From positions 2,689,501 through 2,753,500 of the forward strand of contig NC_018645.1 of the NCBI RefSeq assembly GCF_000307105.1: a stretch of DNA of 64,000 nucleotides, written 5' to 3'. Below, piece after piece: positions 35,858 to 44,608 of the stretch (position 1 is its first letter; each line of letters starts with the position of its first letter). A program made the translations under genes and the position numbers. This DNA comes from Desulfobacula toluolica Tol2. Lineage in GTDB: Bacteria; Desulfobacterota; Desulfobacteria; Desulfobacterales; Desulfobacteraceae. The notes beneath the pieces were generated by a model. The model was not told the DNA's origin, did not search any database, and saw only the letters and a list, made by a program, of their open reading frames with translations.

Positions 35858-38470
35858 ATGGAAGAACCAAAGACAATATATCTAAAAGATTATAAACCCG
35901 CTGAATTTATCGTAGATCGTGTTGACCTGACTTTTGACATCAAAGATAATCAGACAAAAGTCACCTCTATTTTAAATATCCATAAAAATTTTGATATTGC
36001 CGATAAAAACACGTCACTTGTTTTTGATAAAGGCGATTTTGAAATTTCTTCGGTTATTGCAAACGGAATGTTGTTACTGCCGGAAGAATACGAATCCGGT
36101 GGCGGCTATTTCAAGCTTGCCCGAACACCGGATATTTTTGATCTGGAAATTATTTCTATTTTAAAACCTGAAGAAAATACAAGCCTTGAAGGATTATATA
36201 AATCTGGGGATATCTTCTGCACACAGTGTGAAGCCCAGGGATTCAGAAAGATAACCCCTTTTCCTGACCGTCCTGACATTATGGCTGTGTATTCCTGCAC
36301 TATTATTGCGGACAAAACCCAATACCCTGTACTGCTATCCAACGGCAACTTGGTTGATTCCGGAGATCTTGACAACAACCGGCACTTTGTCCGGTGGGAA
36401 GACCCGTTTAAAAAGCCAAGTTACCTGTTTGCACTTGTTGCAGGCGATCTTGAACATATCCACGATCAGTTTACCACCAAATCCGGGCGAAATGTTGATC
36501 TTAAAATTTATTCAGAACGAGAAAATATAGACAAGTGCTATCATGCCATGAAATCTCTCAAGCAGGCCATGGAATGGGATGAAAAGCGATTTGGTCTTGA
36601 ATATGATCTGGATCTGTATCAGATTGTGGCGATCAATGATTTTAACGCAGGTGCTATGGAAAACAAAGGATTAAATATTTTTAATTCCAAATATGTTCTT
36701 GCCAACCCGGAAACCGCAACAGATGAGGATTTTCTTAATATTCAAGGCGTTATAGGCCATGAATACTTTCATAACTGGACCGGGAACCGGGTCACCTTGA
36801 AAAACTGGTTTCAATTAAGCTTAAAAGAAGGGCTGACTGTGTTCCGAGATCAGGAATTTTCATCCGACTTAAATTCAAGGGGAGTTAAACGAATTTCATG
36901 CGTCAGGAATTTAAGAGGGTCCCAATTCCCGGAAGATGCCGGCCCCATGACCCATCCTGTAAGACCTGATTCCTATATAAAAATGGATAATTTTTATACC
37001 ATGACAGTGTATGAAAAAGGCTCGGAACTTATCAGGATGATTCATCAATTGATAGGAGAAAAAAAGTTCAGAAAAGCAATTGATCTGTACTTTGAAAAAT
37101 TTGACGGGATGGCCGTCACCATAGAAGATTTTATTGGCGTGATGGAAGAAGCCGGAGGGTTGGATCTTAACCAGTTTAAATTATGGTATTTTCAATCCGG
37201 CACACCCACGGTAAAAGTGGAGCGATCCTATAATCCTGATTTAAAGCAGCTTGCAATAACCTTTGAGCAGCACATTGCACCGGACAGAAATCAATCGAAA
37301 AAAAAGCCTTTGCATATTCCTGTTAAGTTCGCAATTATTGATAATAAGGGGAATGATATCACTCCTGAAAGCAAATCCCTGTTAGAGCTGACATCCGGCA
37401 GACAAACTTTTGTATTTGGTAATATCCCTGAAAACAGCCTTCCGTCACTGTTCAGACAATTTTCTGCACCGGTGAAAATTAAAACGGATTTTACGAATGA
37501 AGAGCTTGCTTTTCTCATGGCCAATGATCCTGATGAATTTAACAGATGGGATGCTGCTCAAACGCTTTTTGTCAATGAACTCAAACGGATTATTACCGCG
37601 ATTCAGGCTGACAAGGAACTGTCCGTTTCCCCAAATCTGATCAAGGCTTTTAAAAAAGCCTTGCTGAATCAGCATACGGATCATGCATTTTTAGCAAAAG
37701 CGCTTTCTTTGCCTATGGAAACCGAAATCAAAAATCATTTTGATCTGGTTGATGTCCATGCCATTCATAGGGGCAGATTGTTTTTAAAACAACAAATAGC
37801 AAAACAACTGAAACAGCATTTTATGGATTTGATTGATTATTGCTCCAAATCAGATCCTTTGAGCCTGTCTCATGGGGCAATGGCGGATCGAAGCTTGAAA
37901 AATTTATCCTTGTCATACTTAGGCTGCTTAAAAGAAACAGATACAACACAGCTGGTTTTACGCCATTATGCAACAGCTAAAAACATGACGGATGAAATCG
38001 CAGCATTTAAAATTCTTTCCGAGATCCATCCGGATATAAAACAAACCGCTGTTAAAAATTTTTATTCCAAATGGCAGCATGACAAGCTTGTGTTGGATAA
38101 ATGGTTTGCGGTTCAGGCAGGATCATCTCTGCCCAATACCTTGAACATCGTAAAATCCCTTATCAAACATCCTGATTTTTCAATAAAAAATCCCAATAAG
38201 GTCAGATCATTAATATATATGTTTGCCATGCAGAACCATATCAATTTTCATCAAAAAAATGGAGACGGATACCGGTTTATTGCGGATCAAATTATTGCCC
38301 TGGATAAAATTAATCACCAGATAGCTGCCAGATTGTCTTCGTGCTTTAATCAAATGAAAAGATATGACAACGCCAGAAAAATTATCATAAAAAAAGAGCT
38401 GGAACGAATTCTTTGTGTTCCAACTCTTTCAAAAAATGTTTATGAAATTGTATCCAGGGCACTTGAGTAA
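35858..38470 (+). CDS. pepN: aminopeptidase N (M1 family)
   Basis: 870 aa from the ATG at 35858, the same length as E. coli PepN; a GTG 24 codons earlier gives a non-native N-terminus. The start EEPKTIYLKDYKPAEFIVD is typical of the family. GAMEN is at NAGAMENKGLNIFNS, and the zinc site HEYFH...E is in VIGHEYFHNWTGNRVTLKNW followed by SLKEGLTVF. The C-terminal DUF3458-like helical domain is complete. It is a cytoplasmic metallo-aminopeptidase cleaving N-terminal residues from peptides. It is the only plus-strand gene between 1 and 57 kb and stands alone. Confidence 0.96.
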   Translation: MEEPKTIYLKDYKPAEFIVDRVDLTFDIKDNQTKVTSILNIHKNFDIADKNTSLVFDKGDFEISSVIANGMLLLPEEYESGGGYFKLARTPDIFDLEIISILKPEENTSLEGLYKSGDIFCTQCEAQGFRKITPFPDRPDIMAVYSCTIIADKTQYPVLLSNGNLVDSGDLDNNRHFVRWEDPFKKPSYLFALVAGDLEHIHDQFTTKSGRNVDLKIYSERENIDKCYHAMKSLKQAMEWDEKRFGLEYDLDLYQIVAINDFNAGAMENKGLNIFNSKYVLANPETATDEDFLNIQGVIGHEYFHNWTGNRVTLKNWFQLSLKEGLTVFRDQEFSSDLNSRGVKRISCVRNLRGSQFPEDAGPMTHPVRPDSYIKMDNFYTMTVYEKGSELIRMIHQLIGEKKFRKAIDLYFEKFDGMAVTIEDFIGVMEEAGGLDLNQFKLWYFQSGTPTVKVERSYNPDLKQLAITFEQHIAPDRNQSKKKPLHIPVKFAIIDNKGNDITPESKSLLELTSGRQTFVFGNIPENSLPSLFRQFSAPVKIKTDFTNEELAFLMANDPDEFNRWDAAQTLFVNELKRIITAIQADKELSVSPNLIKAFKKALLNQHTDHAFLAKALSLPMETEIKNHFDLVDVHAIHRGRLFLKQQIAKQLKQHFMDLIDYCSKSDPLSLSHGAMADRSLKNLSLSYLGCLKETDTTQLVLRHYATAKNMTDEIAAFKILSEIHPDIKQTAVKNFYSKWQHDKLVLDKWFAVQAGSSLPNTLNIVKSLIKHPDFSIKNPNKVRSLIYMFAMQNHINFHQKNGDGYRFIADQIIALDKINHQIAARLSSCFNQMKRYDNARKIIIKKELERILCVPTLSKNVYEIVSRALE

Positions 38471-38504
38471 CCCCAATGTCCTATTGGCACAATAAAGACT
38501 GAAA

Positions 38505-38562
38505 GTAGTGAGTTGTGAGAAAAGCAGAGCTGGCAATTTGCACACTACTCATATCTCACTAC
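38505..38562. terminator. possible bidirectional terminator hairpin
   Basis: GTAGTGAG (38505-38512) is perfectly complementary to CTCACTAC (38555-38562), followed by CTTTTTG on the plus strand. It lies between the convergent pepN and UDP-sugar dehydrogenase genes. The loop is long (42 nt) and can form an alternative pairing (AGTAGTG with CACTACT at 38543-38549), so efficiency is uncertain. Confidence 0.45.
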
Positions 38563-38570
38563 CTTTTTGT

Positions 38571-39860
38571 TTACAAACGCCAGAAATTGATTCCCATTTT
38601 TTTTGCTTCTTGTGGATCAAACACTGATTTTACATCAATCAAGCAGCCGTCCGGAAGAAGCATCTTTTTCAACTCTGAAAGATTTTTTTTCAAATATTCT
38701 TTATGGGGTACTGCAAGGATAAGAGCGGAGAGTTCGTTGAGCTCATCCCATTCGCATTGATTTATATTATAATATGCCAGGGCCTCTTTGGGATCTGAAA
38801 TTGCATCATGAACCAGGACATTGGTTCCATATAAACAAAGTTCTTCAATGATATCAACTACCCTGGTATTTCTCAGGTCCGGACAGTCTTCCTTAAAGGT
38901 AAGCCCCAGAACCCCTATTTTTGAATCCTTGACATTCAATCCCTGGTTGATCATCATTTTAATAGTTTTTTCAACCACAAACCGTCCCATATTGTCATTA
39001 ATTCTTCGACCCGATAAAATGACCTGTGGATGATAGCCTTCGGATTCCGCCTTAAAGGTCAGATAGTAGGGATCAACCCCAATGCAGTGACCGCCCACAA
39101 GCCCTGGCTTGAAAGGAAGAAAATTCCATTTGGAACCGGCCGCTTCCAATACGTTTTTTGTATCAATACCAAATTTATCAAAAATAAGAGCCAGTTCATT
39201 CATTAATGCAATATTCAAATCTCTTTGCGTATTTTCAATTACCTTGGCAGCCTCAGCTTCTTTTATGGTTTGAGTTCTGTGAACCCCTGCATCAATAATG
39301 GTTTCATAAAGCATTGCCACCCGATCACAGGTTTCTTCATCATCTCCTGAAACAACTTTTACAATCTTTGGCAAGGTGTGTTCCTTGTCTCCCGGATTAA
39401 TCCGTTCTGGAGAATATCCCACATGAAAATCCTTTTTCCACTCGTATCCGGATACTTTTTCCAGTATAGGAACGCAGATCTCTTCTGTAACACCAGGATA
39501 AACAGTGGATTCAAAGATAACAACAGCACCTTTTTTCATATATTTTCCAGCAGTCTGAGATGAACTTTCCATGTACTTCAAATCGGGACGTCGTGCAGTA
39601 TCTATGGGAGTTGGAACTGCAACAATGATATAATCCGCATCTGAAATTTTGGATGGATCAGATGTCGGAAAAAAATATGCTGCTTTTTCAAACTCGTCCT
39701 TTGACACTTCACCTGTGGGATCTTCAAATTTTTTGCAGTTTTCAATAATACTTTCTTTTAGATCAAGACCGATTGTGTGAAATTTTGCAGCAAAATGAAC
39801 TGCCAGTGGTAATCCAACATAACCCAGACCAATAACCGCAATTTTTGTGTTTTTATCCAT
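38571..39860 (-). CDS. nucleotide-sugar dehydrogenase (TviB/WbpO type)
   Basis: 429 aa, full length. NAD-binding VIGLGYVGLPLAVHFAAKF; central domain with AEAAKVIENTQRDLNIALMN; catalytic Cys in VGGHCIGVDPYYLTFKAE; UDP-binding C-terminal domain with GLTFKEDCPDLRNTRVVDII. It belongs to the group that oxidises UDP-N-acetyl-hexosamines (or UDP-glucose) to uronic acids with two NAD+. It would supply a uronic acid precursor to the EPS locus on the other side of pepN. The next gene upstream is a UDP-glucuronate-epimerase-like gene, supporting uronic acid use. Confidence 0.92.
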   Translation of the reverse strand: MDKNTKIAVIGLGYVGLPLAVHFAAKFHTIGLDLKESIIENCKKFEDPTGEVSKDEFEKAAYFFPTSDPSKISDADYIIVAVPTPIDTARRPDLKYMESSSQTAGKYMKKGAVVIFESTVYPGVTEEICVPILEKVSGYEWKKDFHVGYSPERINPGDKEHTLPKIVKVVSGDDEETCDRVAMLYETIIDAGVHRTQTIKEAEAAKVIENTQRDLNIALMNELALIFDKFGIDTKNVLEAAGSKWNFLPFKPGLVGGHCIGVDPYYLTFKAESEGYHPQVILSGRRINDNMGRFVVEKTIKMMINQGLNVKDSKIGVLGLTFKEDCPDLRNTRVVDIIEELCLYGTNVLVHDAISDPKEALAYYNINQCEWDELNELSALILAVPHKEYLKKNLSELKKMLLPDGCLIDVKSVFDPQEAKKMGINFWRL

Positions 39861-39985
39861 TAAAAGCGTTCTCCCAATATCGTTTCATATAAAAGTCTTC
39901 AAAAATCAAAACAAAAATTTCATATTTTGTTATTGACAAACCAAAGAGACCAGATTGTTGTAAAAAAATAGCCAGGTCTGCCTTT

Positions 39986-40027
39986 GGCATTTATTTATAG
40001 GCATTTATTTATAGGCATTTATTTATA
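39986..40027. repeat. three tandem copies of a 14-bp unit
   Basis: GGCATTTATTTATA is repeated exactly three times (39986-39999, 40000-40013, 40014-40027). The last copy contains the stop codon of the epimerase gene, so copy-number changes would alter only the 3' untranslated part. Confidence 0.9.
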
Positions 40028-41023
40028 ATAGTCTGTATACCATTTAACAAAATTTTGTATACCCTCTTCTATGGAAGTTGAGGGTTTAAAGCCGGTATCT
40101 TTTATCAAATCATTTACATCTGCATAGGTTGCAGGCACATCACCGGCCTGTAACGGCAAATACTCTTTAACGGCTTTTTTGCCAATGGCAGTTTCAATGG
40201 CTTCAACAAATTCCATCAGGGCAACCGGTTGATTATTACCTATATTATACAATTTATAGGGCACACAACTGCTGGATGGATTGGGTGTGTCGGAACTCCA
40301 GTCAGGATCAGCCTTGGGAACATTATGCATTACCCTGACAACACCCTCTACAATATCATCAATATAGGTAAAATCCCTTTGCATATCCCCGTTATTGAAA
40401 ACCTTGATGGGTTCATTTTTTAAGATAGCCTTTGTAAAAAGGAAAAGGGCCATATCCGGCCGTCCCCATGGACCGTATACCGTGAAAAATCTAAGTCCGG
40501 TTGTGGGAAGGTTGTATAAATAGCTATAAGTATGGGCCATTAATTCATTGGCTTTTTTCGATGCAGCATACAGGCTGATGGGATGATCCACATTATGCCG
40601 GACGGAAAACGGCATGTGGGTATTAAGGCCATAGACAGAACTGCTTGAAGCATAAACCAGATGCTTTACCCCGGAATGCCGGCACCCTTCAAGGATATTG
40701 CCAAAACCCACAAGGTTGCTGTCGATATAAGATCCCGGATTTTCAATGCTGTAGCGGACCCCGGCCTGGGCTGCAAGATTTACAACATAGTCAAATTGAT
40801 AAGTTTCAAATAAAATTTTTATTTTTTCTCTGTCAGCAAGGTCACCAAGAATAAATTTAAATTTTGAATCTTTTTCAATAATAGATAACCTGTTTTTTTT
40901 AAGATTCACATCATAGTAATCATTTAAATTATCAATACCATAAACGCGGTGCCCCTCTTTGAGCAGACGACAACTCAAATTAAATCCGATAAAACCTGCC
41001 ACACCTGTTACAAGAATTTTCAT
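40019..41023 (-). CDS. UDP-glucuronate 4-epimerase-like NAD-dependent epimerase
   Basis: 334 aa extended SDR. The start MKILVTGVAGFIGFNLSCRL has the G-x-x-G-x-x-G loop; the catalytic YxxxK is in HPISLYAASKKANELMAHTY; YGPWGRPDMALFLFTKAIL is the signature of UDP-GlcA 4-epimerases (capsular polysaccharide LpsL/CapI group). It interconverts UDP-glucuronate and UDP-galacturonate. With the dehydrogenase downstream (158 nt away) it forms a uronic acid supply pair for the EPS. Confidence 0.92.
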   Translation of the reverse strand: MKILVTGVAGFIGFNLSCRLLKEGHRVYGIDNLNDYYDVNLKKNRLSIIEKDSKFKFILGDLADREKIKILFETYQFDYVVNLAAQAGVRYSIENPGSYIDSNLVGFGNILEGCRHSGVKHLVYASSSSVYGLNTHMPFSVRHNVDHPISLYAASKKANELMAHTYSYLYNLPTTGLRFFTVYGPWGRPDMALFLFTKAILKNEPIKVFNNGDMQRDFTYIDDIVEGVVRVMHNVPKADPDWSSDTPNPSSSCVPYKLYNIGNNQPVALMEFVEAIETAIGKKAVKEYLPLQAGDVPATYADVNDLIKDTGFKPSTSIEEGIQNFVKWYTDYYK

Positions 41024-41266
41024 AATATTCCTTACCTGATCGTTATTTTGATTTATAAAACGGATAAAATATTTTGATTTTTTAACACAGACAACAGATA
41101 AAAAACAATGAGAATCATCATTTTTCTAAGCCATAGGACGGTTAGACGCAAAAATCCGTTGACATGCTCACTGGCATGAAGCCTTGGCAAAGCGGAATAT
41201 CTAATGATTTAATTTTAAATTATTTTTCAGGCACCTTCATGAAAAATATCATTTAAGCTGCAGTAA

Positions 41267-41476
41267 TTATGGCAAATCAGAATAAATAGGTGAGCTGCAC
41301 CACTTGCTGATTCTTTCCCAGCCGTATCTGTCTTCCCAGCCTCTTCTACGGCCTTTTGGCTTTGCTCTCTTTTCCCGGCCGGGATACCCCGGCCCCATAT
41401 CTAATATGCGCCTGTCAACCGGGGATCTGCGATCCACGGGAGAACGTTTCGTGTAAACACTTTTTGCATGATCCAT
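41267..41476 (-). CDS. small conserved-looking basic protein with RRSPVDRR motif
   Basis: 69 aa with an excellent AAGGAG site 7 nt before the ATG. The sequence is basic and tryptophan-rich: KRSPVDRRSPVDRR, then LDMGPGYPGREKRAKPKGRR and GWEDRYGWERISKW. RRS-x-DRR stretches also occur just before PilZ domains and in small proteins of sulfate reducers, from memory. There are no membrane segments and no cysteine pair. Function unknown; possibly nucleic-acid or nucleotide binding. It stands alone, with a 243-nt gap downstream and a 183-nt gap upstream that hold nothing I recognise. Confidence 0.7.
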   Translation of the reverse strand: MDHAKSVYTKRSPVDRRSPVDRRILDMGPGYPGREKRAKPKGRRRGWEDRYGWERISKWCSSPIYSDLP

Positions 41477-41659
41477 TATATTCTCCTTAAAGCCTTAAAT
41501 TAAAAATTCAAACTATGCGGAGGGCGGCAAAATGATTGCAAAACGAGTTCTAAATGACAAGTACAATGGGTAAGAATATCAAAGGATTCACATCAGGTTA
41601 ACAATACAACTGCATAGTCTTTATATTATATAAAATTGTCAAAAATTGTCAAAAGATTT

Positions 41660-42034
41660 TTACGGAAAAATTAACCTTTCAAGAATAAGCCCATAAAAAA
41701 TTTTTAATTTTGACGAAAACATCCATCCCAAATGATTTGAACAATAATTACAGCTGCAGATTTGCCAGGAAAACCCCGTGAACCATGAGAACTCATCAGA
41801 AGACATTGAGCTTGGCCTGCACCCACCGGCATGAGAAAAACAGCCAATCTCAAACACATAACCGTGAGGATTGGCAAATACATGACTAAACGAACCATTG
41901 ACTATTATTTGTTTTAAAGGATCTGTGATATAATGATTACAGTATGCACAGACAATAATTTCCTCTTTTTGTGATAATATTTTGCTCTCTTCACCAGATA
42001 CCCTGTGAGGCGACTGTTTGCAAATCACTTCCAT
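41660..42034 (-). CDS. CULT-domain protein (bacterial cereblon-like)
   Basis: 124 aa, essentially one CULT domain, the beta-tent fold of the thalidomide-binding part of cereblon. Zinc ligands: Cys29 and Cys32 (CAYC), Cys95 and Cys98 (CNYC). The aromatic cage is complete: Trp84 and Trp90 in FSWFTGFSWQI and Trp104 in HLGWMF, aligning with human SWFPGYAW and HIGWKF. HVFANPHGYVFEIGCF and IFYGLILERL match the flanking strands. Bacterial single-domain CULT proteins are known but their physiological ligand is not settled; binding of a uridine-, glutarimide- or cyclic-imide-like group is plausible. No signal peptide. It stands alone on the minus strand. Confidence 0.88.
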   Translation of the reverse strand: MEVICKQSPHRVSGEESKILSQKEEIIVCAYCNHYITDPLKQIIVNGSFSHVFANPHGYVFEIGCFSHAGGCRPSSMSSDEFSWFTGFSWQICSCNYCSNHLGWMFSSKLKIFYGLILERLIFP

Positions 42035-42148
42035 ACAAATATCTTTATTTTCATATAAAAAGTTCTTTTAAACCTAATCTTGACTTTTATTTTTGGTTGC
42101 AGGCAAATCCGGATGAAAGAACAAATCTGCCCTTGGCAGTTATTTAAA

Positions 42149-42865
42149 TCATTGCCCTTCTTTATCAAGATAATAAAGGGTTGCACCAACCGGTGCAAAC
42201 GATAAAAATACAATATTCAACCAGGGGATCAGAAAAAGAAGACCAAACCCCACATGAAACAATAGATTCTTTTTTAAAAATCCAAACCGGGTTTTAAATG
42301 GAACCATACGTCTGGCAGGAATCAAGTCTGTATTGTCCCATGCCAGAAAAACAGTGGCGGCAATGGATGACATAAAGATTATAACAGGACCCAAAGGTGT
42401 TAACAAACCGGTCACCATGATTATCAGGGTAATCAAAACCGGGATAATCGCCCTGGGTATTTCCTGTTTTATAAGGTGTACAAAGAAACCAAACCACGAC
42501 TCAGGTTCAAAATGTGCCTCTTTTCCCATAACAATTTTTTCTGTTATTCTGGACATATAATCCATGATAAACACACAGAACAACAATTGTGATATCAAGT
42601 ATGCCATCACCATGGAAATGGCAGCCAAAAAAACGGATAATATCCATGAAACTGCTTTCCATAGATATATCAGCCAGCCGGATTCCGGCATTTTCCATAG
42701 CATCATTAAAATCTCATTATGCCAATATAAAACAAGACCGGACAAAAGAACCGTTAACAAAAAAACGACAAAAAATCGCAACACCCCAAGCATCAATAGC
42801 TTTGGTGTTTTTAAAGCCAGCGCCACCCCTTTGATATTATATTTTATACCATAATATAAATTCAT
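42149..42865 (-). CDS. EI24-domain (CysZ-like) membrane protein
   Basis: 238 aa with four strong hydrophobic regions. The order (GIKYNIKGVALALKTPKLL at the N-terminus, FFVVFLLTVLLSGLVLYW, then a paired helix region ending in AWDNTDLIPARRMVPFKTRF, and VGFGLLFLIPWLNIVFLSFA, then PVGATLYYLD) is the EI24/CysZ/DUF540 pattern. CysZ imports sulfate; other members of this fold are of unknown function, and this one is too diverged for a substrate call. It is not obviously in an operon (105 nt upstream, 114 nt downstream). Confidence 0.82.
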   Translation of the reverse strand: MNLYYGIKYNIKGVALALKTPKLLMLGVLRFFVVFLLTVLLSGLVLYWHNEILMMLWKMPESGWLIYLWKAVSWILSVFLAAISMVMAYLISQLLFCVFIMDYMSRITEKIVMGKEAHFEPESWFGFFVHLIKQEIPRAIIPVLITLIIMVTGLLTPLGPVIIFMSSIAATVFLAWDNTDLIPARRMVPFKTRFGFLKKNLLFHVGFGLLFLIPWLNIVFLSFAPVGATLYYLDKEGQ

Positions 42866-42970
42866 GTTAAAATTTCTTTCCTTTGCTCATTGTTATGGAA
42901 TACTTACATGTGTACTATATAAATAGTATTTTTTCAACGTTAAGACCGTCAAAATTCATGAACATACTAT

Positions 42971-44608
42971 CTAAAAATTATCCGAATCAGGGATACATTT
43001 GATTACATATGAAATATTTTTTGAAAACTCTTTATATGAAATGTTTTTTTGTTCTTTGATCACATTACCTTTAATTCCAAAAGTTGTTTTATAACAGTTA
43101 AAAAAATCCAAATCGTTTAATGTTTCGCTTTTTTTCAGATCATTTCCTATAAAAACAGTTTGCCAGACAATCTTTGTATCTCTTGTAATATGAGCATCTT
43201 TTAACAGGTTCATTACATTCTCGCTGATATGAATTCCATCCTGCACACCGGTACTTTCAAGTCGTGATGCCGTATTTACAGCTTTACCTATAGCGGTTAC
43301 AATTCTTCTTTTTTGGCTACCCAAAGGACCGATCAAAGCAGTCCCCATTTCCATTCCGGCTCTAAAGCTGATATTCGTTTGCGCTTCATCCAATATTTTT
43401 TTTACCCTGCCTGACTTATCCATGTCATGCCGGCCTGTTTTCAGCAAATGTATTTCATTAAAAATCGAGGTAATGGCAAAGATGATCAGCATTATTCTTT
43501 CATGTGTTCCCATGGGAAAACCAGCTTTTTCATCATCAAAAGGTGATGCGTTTTGCAGAAAAACAGAATCACCAATAAAATTATCCACCCTGCAGGAATA
43601 ACGATTTGCATTATCGGCGGCAATCTGGTGACAAAGGTTTAATATAAAAAAATAATCCAGGGGATTTATTATTTTCTTCCTCAAGGTGGCTGATCCTATC
43701 ATATCAATAAACGCATAAACACCATCTGTTATACTGACAGCTTCCATATTGAGCTGATTTTCGTTGACCGCACCCACGGCCTTCAGATAATTTTTCTGCT
43801 CATTCAATTCAATTTCTTTATTTTTTAATCGCAATGCGGTCTTTCTAAGCGTTTTTTCTTTACGCCATATGATATGGGCCGCCTGCCTGCCTCTGGCTAA
43901 CCCGATATATGCAATTGATGCCATTTCAATTGCGGAAATCAACATATTTAATCGTTTTTTTAATTGTAATTTATTTATGAATCCGTCTTTATTTTTTTGC
44001 AGCAGATTCTCATCAATCATATTAAAAACAATGGCACCATAATCCGGTATATAAGCACAAATAAAATTTTGTGACTTAAACTGATTGACAATGGCAGTAT
44101 TCATTTTCAAATCAGACAAGGATTTAAACACATCCCCATCATAAGAAAGAATAGACACCTTTGAAAAATTTTCTTTAGCATCATTTAATACTTCAAACCT
44201 TAATGCTTCCGGGCTGGTATCAATAATGAGGATTTTAATGCCCTTTTCATAAAAATCTTGATGTTTTCTAAGAACAAAAGAAATAATACCGTCAGTTTCT
44301 TTTGTTTCACCGAATTGAGTCTCCTTATACAGTCTGACAGGTGATAATCCTTTATATTTTACGATCCAGGTGCCAAAATATTTTAAAACCACCCCCTTAA
44401 ATCCCTTTCCGTCAAACTTATGCATCACCCCCCTGTCCCATTGATCAGGAGGCAAAAATTTCGAGTAGGTCTTGTTGGTACCAAACAAAAGGCCTGCCTG
44501 GCTGGCCTGCATTAATTTCAAAGAAAAGGACAAAAGAAGACCCAGGGGATTTTTCTTCTTAAAAACAATTCGTTCAAATTTTTCCATATCAGACGATTCG
44601 GGTTTCAT
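42971..44608 (-). CDS. GAF-class III adenylate/guanylate cyclase
   Basis: 545 aa. Residues ~25-200 look like a GAF-type sensor (SLKLMQASQAGLLFG, FLPPDQWDRGVMHKF). A helical linker with coiled coil (~250-280) leads to the cyclase domain. Metal-binding Asp302 is in YAFIDMIGSATLRKK and Asp347 in VDNFIGDSVFLQ; VNTASRLES supplies the transition-state Asn and Arg. An insertion of ~50 residues separates the metal-site half from the rest. It is likely soluble and active, making cAMP or cGMP. Its start lies inside the end of the fatty-acid cyclopropane synthase gene (20-nt overlap), so the two are translated together. Confidence 0.88.
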   Translation of the reverse strand: MKPESSDMEKFERIVFKKKNPLGLLLSFSLKLMQASQAGLLFGTNKTYSKFLPPDQWDRGVMHKFDGKGFKGVVLKYFGTWIVKYKGLSPVRLYKETQFGETKETDGIISFVLRKHQDFYEKGIKILIIDTSPEALRFEVLNDAKENFSKVSILSYDGDVFKSLSDLKMNTAIVNQFKSQNFICAYIPDYGAIVFNMIDENLLQKNKDGFINKLQLKKRLNMLISAIEMASIAYIGLARGRQAAHIIWRKEKTLRKTALRLKNKEIELNEQKNYLKAVGAVNENQLNMEAVSITDGVYAFIDMIGSATLRKKIINPLDYFFILNLCHQIAADNANRYSCRVDNFIGDSVFLQNASPFDDEKAGFPMGTHERIMLIIFAITSIFNEIHLLKTGRHDMDKSGRVKKILDEAQTNISFRAGMEMGTALIGPLGSQKRRIVTAIGKAVNTASRLESTGVQDGIHISENVMNLLKDAHITRDTKIVWQTVFIGNDLKKSETLNDLDFFNCYKTTFGIKGNVIKEQKNISYKEFSKNISYVIKCIPDSDNF

